Assembly (NCBI GenBank): GCA_022316685.1
Contig: JAKJHU010000039.1
Span: 124,001-188,000 of the forward strand
DNA length: 64,000 nt
Source of the DNA: Progne subis subis
Taxonomy: Eukaryota > Chordata > Aves > Passeriformes > Hirundinidae
Reading direction: 5' to 3'
The notes below the pieces were generated by a model, which searched no databases, was not told the origin of the DNA, and saw nothing but the letters and a program-made list of their open reading frames with translations. A program made the translations under genes and the position numbers. Shown here piece after piece: positions 25,870 to 39,134 of the stretch; position 1 is the stretch's first letter, and every line of letters begins with the position of its first letter.

Positions 25870-26080
25870 TGTTTGGCATTTCCCCCTGCTGGCCGACTGC
25901 GGTGACGGCACCTCCCTCCCCGTGGAAATGGAAGGCCGAGGCTGTCCTTGGCTATCACGGCTCTGTCGTGGAGGCGTTGGCTGCTCTTCTGACATTTTTT
26001 TTGTGTCCTCTGAACGCCTCTGGCAGACAGATAAAATCCAAATAATAGTCTGTACAAGCAGGACGCGCGCATGCCTGAGT
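25870..26080. promoter_or_regulatory. CpG-containing intronic island with CTCF-like site
   Basis: A second GC-richer island in the intron. Its left edge carries, on the minus strand (25881-25894), GGCCAGCAGGGGGA. This matches the CTCF core CCASYAGRKGGC except for the final base. Further CpGs occur through the block, including ACGCGCGCATGC at 26063-26074. Open frames of 130-149 codons on + and 136 on - cross it but look like chance frames. A regulatory role is inference only. Confidence 0.35.
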
Positions 26081-29000
26081 TTCTCTCCTTCAGAAGTGCA
26101 ATTGCACTTCCAGTGATAGTCAGAGGTACCTCTAGTTTTGCATTTCATTGCCTGCAGTCTTGTGACACTACCCAGATCATCGTGTTTTGTACTCTGGACC
26201 TCTTCCCAAAACTGTTAAGGCACTTTTGCCTCACTAATGTATCATTCCCACAAGCCAGTTCTTTCCAAGATAAAGTGGGTTGCTAGGAGGGGAAAAAGGG
26301 TTTGGCACTCAATAAGAAATTTCTCCTCAAGTTTAAAAGGATAAATCAGACACCCCTCCCTTCTTAATGGAATTTCAGGGGGAGAATTAGTTTAATAGGT
26401 ATTGTGGTAGAGTTTTCTTAATATTTTCTTGTTCCTTGCCTCTTTGGTTGTTAAATCAATTATTAGTATTTATCATGTGTATTCTTTCTAGAAAAAGTCT
26501 TCCCTCCTCCTCTCAACTCCCTCTCCCCCTTTTTCCCAAATAGTCCTCTGTCTCTGAAGTACAAAAGGAAGGCAGGAACTTCTCAGCAACTGGAATGAGA
26601 AATTTGCAACACAGGTGAAGAACAATATAGGTTAATAAACTGATTTTGCTAGACATTCTATTAAAAACAAAACCATAACTCACAAACATTCAAATAACTT
26701 CCCTTTGCATTTCTTATACATTTTGAGACCAAAGAGTAGGCTATTACAGCTAGGAGGGGATAGCTCCTTCTGTTTTCTGTTGACCTTCCATCTTATTTTC
26801 CTTCCCAGTGGTATGTATACTTTGTAAATACTTGAAAACAATTCAAAACGAGAAATTACAGTTGTAAGATTTAACAGATTAACTGACATATTTTTGAAGT
26901 TAAATTGTTAAACAATGTTAAAAAAAAAATCCCCCATGTTTCCGGCAACTTTATGGAATGTTGAATAATGCAGCAAAAAATTTTTAGAAACAAGTGCCAA
27001 ATTTGCCTTCTGCTGATTTATACCTTCACATCATGTAAATATATCAATTTTGCAAAAAATTTCTCAGCTCCCTACTTCAAATATGAAAATTTGCTGTTGC
27101 ACTCTTAGTAAAACATAAACTTATAGACCTTATTGTTATTGGGGGTTCTCTTGGTGTGTGTTTAGCTAAACAGTCCTTCTAAAAAGTAATTCACTGAAAT
27201 AAAAATCCAGGTCATACAACATAAAACATTTTTTTACATAAGCAAGAATTTAGCCACACTGCATATAAGATGATTTTGTGTGTACCTAGAGGCTGGTGAG
27301 TAGTTACTCACTGAGCAAAGTGAGACTTGGTGGTTCTGCAATACTAGAACTTCTGAATGCAACAGTGCTCTGAAATGTCCCTGTACACTGGTGTCTGGGT
27401 ACAAAAAGGAGAACTTTACTGATGGTAATTTTATGAATGTTAGGTTAAATGGGGAGCCCTTGATACTAAATCGGAAAGAACATCTGCAGGCTTACAAATG
27501 GTCTTAGGTTAGAGCGGCTTCTCTGATTCAAGAAATAGGCTAAGACTGTGCAAAGAAGAGGGGTTTATACACAGGTAAAAAGTTAGAGCAACATATCTTG
27601 AATCTGCTCAAGTAACAGAGATGATTCTGAGATTTTAAAACATGTTTGTGCCAATTTTCTACTAGGCCAAATGTAGTTTATCATTTTGCTGGAGAGTGTG
27701 GTTTCATACTCCATCCCACCACCAAGATGCTAGGAAAGACTGTGTTCAGGAAGAGTTACTAATGCCCAGCAGAGGACATAGGACAAGATCTAAGAGGGTA
27801 ATTGACAACTGTTTACATGTGTTTGGTGCCATGGCAAGTTTTGGTTGATATTTTAAGAATCAGCTTGTAGTTTTATTTTTACACTAGAGATGGTCTTTTA
27901 AACTGTAATGAGTCTTCTAGCTCATTTTCTATGTGTTAAATATAGTACTGGTTCTGCAAAGACAAATGATGGTGTCGCACACTTCTATTTAAACTTAGTT
28001 TGATGGGTTTATAAAGTGTTTCAGGGAAGGTAAAGCAATCTATCTCCTAGTGAAGTCAGCTTCAGGTATCTTAAACTCCAAACTGTGTTTGTTTCATGTT
28101 GAATCATAGCAGAAGAACTTTTAGGTAGAACTGAAGTTTGTGGTTGGAATCCTGTAAGTTGTCTGCATGCATAAGCAGAAAAATCCAGGCTCCTTGACCA
28201 GTTTAGGGGGAGTTAATCTCTCAGTATTGTGTGGGGATAAGGAAGGAGGAGGAGAGAGCAGTTGTACAGATGGACAAACTGGAAGGCATGGCTTGTACAC
28301 TTCGGTGCAGTCTTGGTTATCTTGAGCAATCCTGTTGGTCCCTTTACCACCTGCCTGGCATGTGTTACTGGGGCTGGCTGGGAATTCTCCCAGCTGCAGC
28401 ACGACAGGAAGATCAGATTCCGTGCACTGGCACAAAGGAGGCTTGTTTTTATCACAGGAGCAACAGCACTGCTAAGGTTGGTCATTGAAACATGAGCCTA
28501 ATAATAATGTAATTTAAAATTGGTTATATACCCTGTCTGGCCTGTGTTTGGTCTTCTTAAGTTTGCAGAAGTCCCACTCTGTTAAGGAGTATGAGTTGCT
28601 GACTTGAAAATCACAGTAAAGTATCTGCTATGACTTGTTTTCTTAGAAGACAGTGATAGAGTGCTCTCTATTTACAGCATGTCATTCAAATATGGGAGAG
28701 AGAGCTGTTGCTGTGAGGCGTTCACATCTCAAAACTAAAGTCCAGAGACAAAATTCTGAATCCCTTCTGTATGGTGTGTATCTTGTGCACCAAAAAAAAA
28801 AAAGAAAAGAAAAAGAAGAAAAAAAAATCTTTACCCTTATAATGTAGAGCAATTCTCTGAAATGCAAAAGAATATCAGGTCACAACTGCCTGTGCACAGC
28901 ATTTAGTCCTTTTTTTTTCCCCCGAGTTCATTCTGTGCACTGAACAAGACCAAGATCCTTTTGGTGAAAAGTAAAATAAACATAATTAAATATTGTAACA

Positions 29001-32000
29001 CAATATGAATGTATAGAGTTCCATGGTCTGACAGTAAACGTGTGCTAGTTTCTAGAGTTAGGAAAAATGCAAAGAAAAAATTGCTGAACATGACATTTAA
29101 TTCTTTCCAGTTTTTCCAAGTGTGTCTCTGGTTATAGTAGACTAAACTTTATTGTATAACTTCAAGGTAGTAATAAGTATCTAATTGTTATAACCAGACA
29201 TCTTAATATACAGATAATTAGCATTTAAATAGTCTTAAGCCTTCAGGTGCTGTATGCTAAAATGTTTTCGCCACCATGTGCTCTTCTGGTGTCCTCAGGT
29301 ACTACCAAGCCTTAAACATAGGAGTTTTGAGATCTTAGTTTTCATAACAGTCCCATAAAGTGAGTAACTTTTCTAATCATAGATCATATATGTATTTTAG
29401 GAAGAAGGCAGTGCTGTTAATTTGATTCCAAGGAGTGGGGTTTAAAAAATCCCTAAATATGGCAGAATATGATGTAATAATCCGAGAGTTAACCTTGCAG
29501 ACTCCTACCTTGGACAGTTTACAGTATGTTTCTAGAGTATTCAAAAGGCTACCTCAGTAAATTGGATAGCTGAGATTTTGTGATACATTTATGCTGTTGA
29601 ACATTTTGTTAGAAATCCCTGTATAATGCTAAACTCTTTGGACTTCTCTATTGATAGGAGTGATTGTGAGCTGTCTCAAATTTCTAATGTGTTTGTAGTG
29701 AGGATGAGAGAGGCAGTGTGAGTTTCTATATGTACTTTTGCTGTGAACAAGAAATAATCTCATTCCATCTACAGAGCATACTTTATCCCTTTTTCATTAA
29801 TACTATTCTGTGTTAGTTCCCAGTATCCACAAATACAGGGAGTTGTCAAGAACCAAAGTTACAGGTAGAGTTGGTCGTAGGCTGTTCTCTACTATAAAAA
29901 TGCTAAGAGCAGTTGAAAAATCTGTTTAAGATGCCTGGGATTACCAATCTTGGGTATTTGTTCTTCATTTCTCTGTCTCAATCCTCTGTCTAAGAAAACT
30001 TACCTGTATGAAGCACAAGCTTTTCTGTGGCTCTTATTAGTGCACTGCTTATGAAGAAACCAATTTGTTATTTGTTGTAGGGCTTAGATGTTGAGTTTAA
30101 AAAGCCATGCAAATCAAAAGTTCAGGTGTCAAGGAATTCTATTGATACTTCATCCTTTGTGCTTGTCCTCTTTACTAAATGACACAGGGGTGTTAGTAAA
30201 AATAGTATATCTGCGTGAGGGCAGAATTTTGTGTTGCCAGAGGTTTGACATTCAAAGGTTAACCTGTTTTAAACACTTAAGAAAAAGTCTGTAGTAAATT
30301 ATGTACAGAAGAGGATGCAAATGTATTTCCATTCCCTATATTGGTCCTCTCTAAGTGACTTCTCCAAGGCGACACAGTGGTTCACTTGGATAGTAACGAT
30401 TAAACTCCTTGTGTACTAAACTTTGTCCTTGGGAGCTCCTGACTTCTGAGTCTAGGGTTGCAGCAAGATTAAATGCAATCTGAAGGTTTGTAACTGTGCA
30501 GCTTTTTTCTGCACAGTTCCATCTTGATGGAGCTAGGGTCCTGCTATGGAGGCGAGTCTCTACGTAGGGGGAAAAAGGAAGGAAGGAACAGTTGCTGTTA
30601 TTTTTAAGTGACAGCTTTCTTGTCAGGTTGTGTGTACATGTGCTACAAGTAAATTGATATTTTTCTTTTTTTAAATAAAAATCATGCTTATTTATTCTCA
30701 GACTGCATTTGCAGATGTGCAGTACTGACTGTTTTGTTCAGCTTTCCAAAGGCAGTAATTTAGAGCAGTGAGTTGGGGGTTTTTTATTTTTTTATTAGTA
30801 GCAAGGACAGATAGTTGTAGTTGCTTGTTGAAGAGGGCACTTAGTACTTGCAGGATGAAAGGGCTTCCTCTGTAGATTTCTGGACCAATTAAGTGACTGA
30901 TTGATAGTGGGAGGTAGAGGTGACAAGTAAGATTTTAATACCAAAAAGAAACAACTAGAGTTTGAGAATAATACCTGTCTCTTCAGCACCCTCAAAAAAC
31001 CCCAGTATTAAAAATTCTGTAGCATTTAGAGCAAATGTCCTTACTTTGAAAACAACCTCAGAACAGTCCATACTTCCCAGTTCATAACCTGTCATGCTAG
31101 CAGCTGGGTGTTATGTAAACTAACCTGAAATTGCTCTGAAATGAAACATTACCTTTAATATTCTGTGGTTCAAAATGCACAGGAAAGTTTGAGTCTGAGA
31201 GACTGATAATACTGTCACTGCCAGCAGTAGGCTTCCTGTTTTCTGTTCTCGGTGGTCATCAGCACCTGGTTCTGCTGGTTAGTAAATGGAGCCCCTCCAC
31301 TTGTGCTGGTCTCCAATGGGCAAGAGATGACTGTGACTTTCTACTGCTGTATCTTTTTATAAGGCTGGGGCTTAAACATGTGAAGACTTACATGTGGATA
31401 GAAACATCTGCAAAGATCTCGTTAGCTGTGAAGTTAAAGCTGCAAATACACTAATATTCTAGTATTTTACTAGAAAATTTGGGGTATTTTGGAACCTTTT
31501 TTTAATCATCAGGCAAAGTAATTGAGCACATGAGTTATCACTTATATTGTAACTATCTTTTTAGAACTCTGACTCATGAGTTTTCTATGATTCATGTGGT
31601 GATTTCAGAGGTATTACCTTGCTGTGCTACAGAATGTTCTACCCATGACCCAGGCAGCGAAACGCGCAGTGCCTGTTCTTGGCCTCCACACTTCATGTCC
31701 TATCATATTGGCTTACGCTGCTGTTTGTTTCAGCAGTACTCTGGGATTTCAGCTCTAGTGTCTGTGCCCACCTACCACCTGCTCTACCATCTTTGGGTGT
31801 TGGTGTAACCTCTAGCAGAGATGGTGGGCAAATGTCGAGGGTGGGTAACCTCGTCACATTTAGCTGTGGCAACCGACAGGGCTTATGATATAGATCTTAA
31901 TAAATGTAATGGAGAGAAGGTCTTTTCTCCCACGGGAGGGGGACACTGACCTTGCACAGAACTGGAAAAATTTGTACCTCTAAATGCTTCTCCCCCTGGT

Positions 32001-34969
32001 GACAATAGTAGTTTGTATTTTAATCCAGATTAAAATTGTAGGTCTCCACAGTTTTCCCTGCCATTTCAAACAGGATTTCTTTCAAAGTGGTATTTTATAG
32101 TTAGTGCCTGCATTTAAAAAAAAATTATAACTTCCCTGAAGAAAAATCAACAAAAACCCCTTTCTAAAATCCAAACCCTTCCCTCTCCAACATTTCAAAC
32201 ATTCAAATACTTTTTTTTTTTGTTTGTTTCAGACAAAACTCTAGTTAAAATATTTGTAATTATCTTTTTTGTTGTTGTTTTTCTTTTGTAGGAGGGGGTA
32301 GAGAGCTGAAAGGGTAACTTACTCAGAATTGGTAAGTACTTCCCAAGGCTAAAGTAACTTACCTAATAATAGATGGTATGAAGAGCTGGCATCCATTCCT
32401 GGAAAATCTTGATGGTTACTGAAACTGAAATTCTATCTATTCTTATATTCAGGAATTAAATCTTAAAAAGTAAATGTTTCTGATGGAAGCCCTTTACAAG
32501 ATTGAAGTCTTGTAAATAAAATCTCTGTAAGGCTGAGATTGGGCCCAAGGGTCTGTAAGTACAATGGACATTTAAATTCATCTACTCAAAACTAATAATG
32601 TTATGTTGCTTTTTTTTTTTCTGTGTAATGTGAAAACCAAATTTATTTGAAGAGATTTTTGGCTCAGAAAGACTTCTCTCTAAAAATCTGAGTTATTCAG
32701 AGTCCTTCCATACACACAGAAGGCACTCATGGCTTTTTGTGTGTCCTACCTTTTTTATATAAATATATATCCCTTGTCAGCTGTGTTTCTAGCGTAGCTT
32801 CCAAAATAGTCATAGTTGAAATAGTGTTGTGATATTTTAGAGCTTCCCATGTAGATTGTATTTAATTGAGATAACAAAAGTGTGAATGCACTTATGTGAT
32901 TGTTGTAGAGTTTAAGATTTCATTCAGTCTTTGAATATTTAAATAGTCTGTACGCAGTGCATTGGGGCACTTAACTGGGTATGAAATTATAAGTCTTGAA
33001 GCAACCACTTAAGAACTAAGCGATTATTGGTAATAAATAAATGCCAGCAAGAAATTGAATGGAGGACTCCTGCCTCTAATAGTTGAAATCCATCCAAAAA
33101 TGCCTCATTTATTCCTTGCTCAGTGTTTTCCTGGCTGAGACTTGGAGGTATGTCTGGATGTACAAGAGATGCACGTACTCCTGAATCCTATGCCTTCCTT
33201 TTGGAAATCACCAATTCTCACATAGAACAAGGCATTTGCTTGTTTTCCTTTAAAAATAATGGCATGAAGAATTTTTGCAGGCCAAGCCCTCCATGCAGTT
33301 TCAGTCATCTACAAGCTTCTTATTTGAAATAATTCCACTGCCATAAGTGTAAAGTGGAAAATGCACCATGTTCTATGGTTAATTCAGAGATGGTTTTACA
33401 CCTCTTTGAATGCTGTATTTTAGGTAGTTTATAACTACTGAACTTAAGTTTCTAAATCTTCCCTTTAAGTTCAGTCTAAAATAATAAAAGTTCAAAAATA
33501 CTGAAAGTTTTTTCACTAGCAAAATGTATAGCCACTCATGTAATTTTTAACCTCCTCTCAAAGGAAGTATGAGCAATATTTAAGCAGATGCCCTGATAGA
33601 TATTTATAGACATTATTCTATGTGAACAGGAAAAAAGCAGTTTATGTGTTGCTGGATATAAGGAATGATTGGGCTTTTTTTTTTTTTTTTTTTTAAATTG
33701 GTCATTAAACATTGGATAAATGTATAAGGCACTCTGGGGGAATTCTAGGCAGAGATAACTGAATAGTTATTCCTGCTTGGGAAGGGAAGCTGCGAGTGTG
33801 TGTTCTAGAAATAAACAATTGTATATATTTCATATTCAGAATTTGGCAACCTGACTAAACTTTAAAATTAAATATTTTTTTTCATATTTATACCCCTATA
33901 AACATAGCTAGGCTAAGTAACTACTTTTTTTCTGCAAGGCAGTGTCACTTTTTACTTGAACCTCTTAAAAATTAATTATGGAAAATCTTGCTAGCTGTTC
34001 AAGGCATAGACGCAATTACCTTGGATTAGTTTTTATGAACCATCAATACTACAATTTCTATCTGTCAAATTAAGTTGTGCATTAATAGAGGTTGCTCAAT
34101 CTTTATATATTCTTTTACAGAAATACTGTGTCATATTTGCTATGAACATGTATTGGACTTTAAGTGATGGATAGTTTTTATTTTCTCAGTTGAGATAACT
34201 GTTTTGCTGTTCTGCACTCAACTTTGAAGTTAGCATGTAGCTACAGAGCTACAGGAACTATTCATCATGTGTACCTTCTGATTTTTTTGAAGACACTGAG
34301 AAAGCAACTGACCATATCTGCCTGTCTTTACCCTGAAACTGAATTTCCAAGAGTGAAAAAGACATCTTGCCTCTGTAGTGGGTTTTAATTTTCATTCACC
34401 AGTCTCCCACATGGTTTTCTGAAGCATGGCTTCTTTTGCAGTGGTAGGGACTCGAAGCATGCTATAATTGTTCTTGTCAGTGAGTGGAAGTAATAATCTG
34501 TGATTCTGTTTTCTCATTACTGTTTGTGGTAATAGGACAGGGAACTATGTGTAATTTCCATGTATCCCTTGATACAGATTACAATTTTATAGAGACTAGT
34601 GCTGCAAAGGCAGCTGTTTTCACTCATCTGTGTCACATGTGGGAGAGGCCCTTGCAGAAGGTCATTTCATGTGTTGGGCTAGAAAGTTTGATCAGACCTT
34701 TGTTATTTAAATAAGTAACTTAAAACTAACAGCAGACAACTGACAAATAATTTAAATATAATGCTTTTTCTCCCCCCTTTATAGTCTTCTCTTTTAGTAA
34801 TATATTGCTGTTCGAAAAGGTGAATGATAAAAAAAAAACAACAAAACACACACCTTCAACCTTTTTATTTTCAGGAGTTCACAAATTTGTCCACTACTTC
34901 AGTTTACTGTACTTAGACAACACTAAAATAAAATTCTTTAACTGATGGGAATTACTCTCTTTTTTACAG

Positions 34970-35090
34970 CCTGCATGTCTAATCAAACCTGTCAGGATCC
35001 TTTGGAAAACATTGTAGGCTCATTAGGAAGGCCTCTGAGTTGGCAACAACACCTGTGCAATGATTGTGAGCAATTTTCAAAAAATAAAAA
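34970..35090. other. Unexplained complex-sequence block after an acceptor-like site
   Basis: A T-rich stretch ending TTTTTTACAG at 34961-34970 resembles a splice acceptor. The next 100 bases or so have balanced, non-repetitive composition unlike the AT-rich surroundings. I see no good donor directly after it and no protein match. It could be a conserved noncoding element or an unused cryptic exon. Confidence 0.2.
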
Positions 35091-35440
35091 AATAGGAGCT
35101 ATTTTAACACTGCACCAATTCCTTAATTGTGGTATCTGGATGGAAAAGTGACTGGAAAAATTGCTATGTAATGTTTTCCAGTGACTTTCATGTGTATATA
35201 TTTATAGATGTTTTTACATGGGTTCCACTATGATTTGAGCATATGGGAATCTTAATCCTGTTTCAGAAGCTGATACTTTTAACATATTTCTGAAAAAAAG
35301 TCTCTTGTCCAGCATTCAGGACTTTTAGATATGTATTTGGTAATGCTTTCCTATGTCAGAGATTGGGGGGATTAATTTGTTTGCAGTACAAGTGAAGATG
35401 CTAAACTTTATACTCATGATCTACAAGTAGATTTCAAAGA

Positions 35441-35494
35441 TCAAAAAGATTAATTTTATAATCTTTTAAAAGATTATAAAATGAATCTTTTTGA
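35441..35494. repeat. 54-base near-perfect palindrome
   Basis: Two 27-base arms (35441-35467 and 35468-35494) are reverse complements with one mismatch (A at 35452 against G at 35483) and no spacer. The flanks add further partial symmetry (ATTTCAAA on the left, TTGAAAT on the right). The sequence is AT-rich and could extrude as a cruciform, or form a long hairpin in the PHF21A pre-mRNA about 590 bases before the start-codon exon. Confidence 0.95.
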
Positions 35495-36081
35495 AATGTC
35501 TTGTGCTGCTTAATATCACTCTTCAGTTTCTTCAGAACAGATTTCAACTGAAATTACTAACTTGGCACAAACTTTAGGCAGTGAGTTATTATTATATAAA
35601 AGTTGTTCTGTTAAATAACATGCACACTGTCCCATCTAAGAACAGCTTTGTAGTATCATAAAAGTGTGTTAATGCAGTACATTCAATTTAACTATTTATT
35701 GTGGTTGTAGAATTTTATTCTCCAGAATAAGTTTTCATCTACACAGATTTTTAAAACATTCTTGGTAGTTAAATTTGCTAATTTAATATGCAACGGCAAT
35801 AGGATATTGGTAGGAAATAGCTGCCTGCAAACTAAGATAAGGGATAAGTATGTCAACTTTGGGATATGTGGGAAGTAACAAATTTGGCTAAATGACTCCA
35901 AGGCAGGCATTTTGTAGAGCCTGCAGATTTCTTGTGTTCAAAAGACTGACTGTATTTAGGCTAGAGAGCTGCATTTGAATATAGTTAGTTCACCGCTGAG
36001 TTCCTGTTGTGTTATAATCTCCTTTTTTCAAATTGACTCTTCTCCTTCACTAACCAAAACAAAACCTTTATTTTTCTATAG

Positions 36082-36163
36082 GACTGGTGTTAAAGAGGAA
36101 GCCAGAAACTAAAGGCACTGGAATCAGCAAAGAGACTTCTAGAGAAAGTGGAGAAGGTAGAGG
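36082..36163 (+). other. PHF21A: PHF21A 5' untranslated part of the start-codon exon
   Basis: The acceptor is TTTTTCTATAG at 36071-36081, and the exon continues into the coding start at 36164. The leader part is 82 bases and purine-rich. An in-frame TAG at 36158-36160 lies two codons before the ATG, which fixes the start and rules out upstream extension of the frame. No upstream ATG occurs in this part of the leader. Confidence 0.85.
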
Positions 36164-36217
36164 ATGGAGCTGCAGACTCTACAGGAGGCTCTGAAAGTGG
36201 AAATTCAGGTTCACCAG
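36164..36217 (+). CDS. PHF21A: PHF21A (BHC80), first coding exon, residues 1-18
   Basis: The frame reads MELQTLQEALKVEIQVHQ and ends exactly at a consensus donor, CAG|GTAATT. This matches the N-terminus of vertebrate PHF21A/BHC80 as I know it. The start context is strong (A at -3, G at +4). BHC80 is a nuclear subunit of the LSD1-CoREST-HDAC1/2 corepressor, which silences neuronal genes with REST. In the full protein of roughly 680 residues, a PHD finger reads histone H3 unmethylated at lysine 4. None of those later domains is in this window. The leucine-rich, charged N-terminal segment has coiled-coil character and continues through the next two exons. The exon contributes 54 coding bases, phase 0. 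This is a 5' partial gene because the remaining exons lie downstream of the window. Confidence 0.95.
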
Positions 36218-37809
36218 GTAATTTATATACTTTCTTGCTTTAAAGCAATAGCAGCATTAGTACTGCTGACAGTATTACTAGTAATGGGAGCATTAAGCAA
36301 TAGCACTACAACTATAGTAATAATTGTTTTATAAGCTTGAAACTACTTCAGAATTTTATACTCTGCATTTTTGACCTGACCACCTGTTGTTTTTTAGCAA
36401 ATGTGAAAAATCTACATATCAAGCAGTGGGTGGGGATTTTTTTTTAGTATTTTGTAGCAGTAATAAAAGCATTCTGAAAACCATGTTCAGCTGCTTCTGT
36501 CTGGAAGTTTTTTCTGATATTCTGAAGCTGACTTCAGTATTCAGTTGGCAATGGAGGAATATGGTGGAGGAACTTTGAAGTGAAATGTATATAGTGCTGC
36601 ATAGTTTAATCTGGTGCTTCTCTTCTGGAATGTCTTCTACTTCAGTAGCTTCTAAACTATATTTTTGATAACCAAAATGTTGTAGCTCTTGGGATTTGTA
36701 AATTTTTACAATGTTGGGTCTTTTTACTAGTAACCTGTTCAGTACTAAGTGTCAGTAGGGTTGCAGTTTGCCATTGTTTTACAATGCCAATGAGGAACTA
36801 TTACAACTAAAGATACTAAAACCTAATTTAGGGAATATAGGAGGACTTAGGCATATTAATTCTTGGAAGAAAATTATTACAGCCATAGACAAAGACTAGC
36901 TGCCAACTTGCAATGTTAAATTTAACAATGAGACCTTTTCTAAACACAGTTCTCCAAGTATTTCTGATGCTCTTTGTTGCTGTCCCATCTGGTGCCCTGG
37001 ACTCCAACAGCTCTTCAGATATCTGAAGCTCACAACTGTTACACAGTGGATAAAAGAAATATATAATAAGTAATATTGATCAGTGTAGTCCATCATATGA
37101 AATTTGGAAAGTGTTTCATAATTACTTGGTGAATTGTCTAAAATGTGGTCTGGATGGCTTGTTCAATGCTTACTGCAATGATGTGCATATTGCAAAAACT
37201 TGAATGGGCAAATTAGTAAAATCAAGTATGTCTGCTTTAACAAAATACAACTCACAGCCAGGGATGAAAACTTGAAAAAGCTAAGGATGGATTTCCAGAA
37301 ATACAGATGAGTATTTTGCTCTCCTCAGTAACTCCAAGGCCTTTGTATTCAAAACTTAATAAAGTTTTGTTGTGGAAGTAAGGAAGTTCAGAAATTACCC
37401 ATGGCATTTTGCTGCAGACATAGAAATGTTTAAGGCCAGTAAGTAATTTTTTCAAGTATTAACTACTGTAAAACAATCAAAATGTTAATCCTGCTCGTGT
37501 TTGCATGACAGCATTCACTCCTTGTGTGCATCTTCATTCCCCTTTATGCCCAAGTCAACGAAAAATTTTAAGACTGTGAATTTTGAATAATCTTTAGCAT
37601 CTGTTCATAATGACACTGATGAACAGGGATGAAGATTGAAAAATATCCAAAAAGATCTTTTTTTAACAGCCTAAAGTTGGTCGGGTTTTTGACTTTTTTA
37701 CTTTAACTTTGCTCAGTTGTCATTGAAAGTGACCTCTGCACAAAAATCAACTTTAATTAGATTTGGTTTTAGTTTATGAAACTAGAAAAAGCATTATAAC
37801 AAAAGGTTT

Positions 37810-37857
37810 CCTTTTTAATTCAGGATGCTGTATCCTTTTTAATTCAAGATGCTGTAT
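37810..37857. repeat. 24-bp tandem duplication, one mismatch
   Basis: The units at 37810-37833 and 37834-37857 begin CCTTTTTAATTCA and end GATGCTGTAT, with a single G/A difference. A simple local duplication. Confidence 0.95.
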
Positions 37858-39134
37858 ATTTCTATAATTAAGGTTAAGAAAAAGTCTATATGTTTACACT
37901 GGAAAATAACACTTGCAACAAAATGTTGGGTGGTTCAGTAAAGGTTTTGTGAACTGTGTTTGCATGGTTATTGCTTGTCAGCACACACACTGATAGAAAT
38001 TTAAGTGGTTTTGGCACTAAAAAAAAATCTTAAATGAAATGCTTGAGCTTTCTTGTATAGCTCTGAATTTTGTAACCTAAAGAGATATAATGTGTTCCCT
38101 CTTTTCACTCAGAATTTATGAAGAATTGTCTTGTCATCTTTTATTTCTCTAGTATTTCTTTTTCTGAGGACTCTCTAACAAAGCTTGCCAACATTCACAC
38201 AGTCATGGTTTGTTGTCCTGTTGGAAGTGGTGGACAGGTGTCTGTGGTGAGCATAAGGAACTCAGCTCAGCTCTGTCACCAAGGCCTCCCAGCTTCCTGA
38301 TGCACTGTGTTGCCTGTGACTGCTTGCACAGCTGTACAAGTGATTCTCAGTATGATGTGGTTTTGTTTGTAGAATAGCTCCTTGGGTATTGCCTCTTCTG
38401 TTTCACTTCCAGAACTCTGTCTGAAGCTTTCATAATGCTGCCTTGGCAAAGTGTATCTAAAACTACTAGTAAGAACCCAAAACAGATGTTTAGTTGTTCA
38501 GAAACAGCAACTTTTTTTTCTACTTTCTATGACCAGAGAAACCACCATGAATGACACCTGACCAGATCACTTCCGTATGAGTGTACAACTTGAATATTCA
38601 ATTGTCTTCCATGTCAAAGCTATATTGCTTGTCCTGAAAAGAGATGCATCAAGTCTAAGTAGTTCATTTTGCTAATGTGTGGACTTAATTAAGATAAATT
38701 TGAAGCAGTCTACTCTTCACAGTTTTGATCACAAGAGGTGTTAAAGGACTTACATTCAGGTATTCTTACAGAAGGGTTGAGTTTCATGGATGATTCCTCA
38801 AGCTGGTATGTGGCAGGAACCTAAAGCTTCCTTGCCTTTCTCTTATTTAATGGAAAAAAGAGCAGTAGCTTTTAAAATACCTTAAATTTAGCTCATGTTT
38901 AAGAAGAATTTTTTTTCCTTAAAATTGTATGGCGTAGTACTGTATGATCCAAAAATTTAGCAATATTTTATGAAGAGTTTACAGTACTGACTGTATTGTC
39001 TTATGACTGTGTCTGCAGGAGCACTTTATATAAAAACTAACAGATTTGTTGCTTGTCAAGCTCCAATATGGCAGGAAGCACCAAGGAAAAATAAGCTAAG
39101 TGTGTTCCGGTGATGCTGAATGGCAGCATGACGA

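Larger units (their letters stand above)
2961..36081 (+). other. PHF21A: Large first intron of PHF21A (start approximate)
   Basis: About 33 kb of mostly AT-rich DNA separate the CpG island from the start-codon exon. I find no coding exon, RNA gene or conserved protein match on either strand. Open frames of up to about 150 codons occur but lack domains or codon structure. Contents that can be named are simple repeats, one CR1 remnant near 12.7 kb, two CTCF-like motifs, two GC-richer islands (22.65-22.87 and 25.87-26.08 kb), a perfect hairpin at 19.26 kb and a 54-base palindrome at 35.44 kb. The intron ends in a C/T-rich stretch and TATAG at 36077-36081. Additional noncoding exons or alternative promoters, which human PHF21A is known to use, could lie here but cannot be distinguished by eye. 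Confidence 0.65.

Noticed and set aside
25667..26148. Overlapping frames of 149 and 130 codons (+) and 136 codons (-)
   Set aside because: No domain, no family match, and frames open on both strands across a GC-richer block. More consistent with chance.
30975..30990. REST/RE1 half-site-like CTTCAGCACC
   Set aside because: The second half of the RE1 element is absent, so there is no support despite the attractive link between PHF21A and REST.
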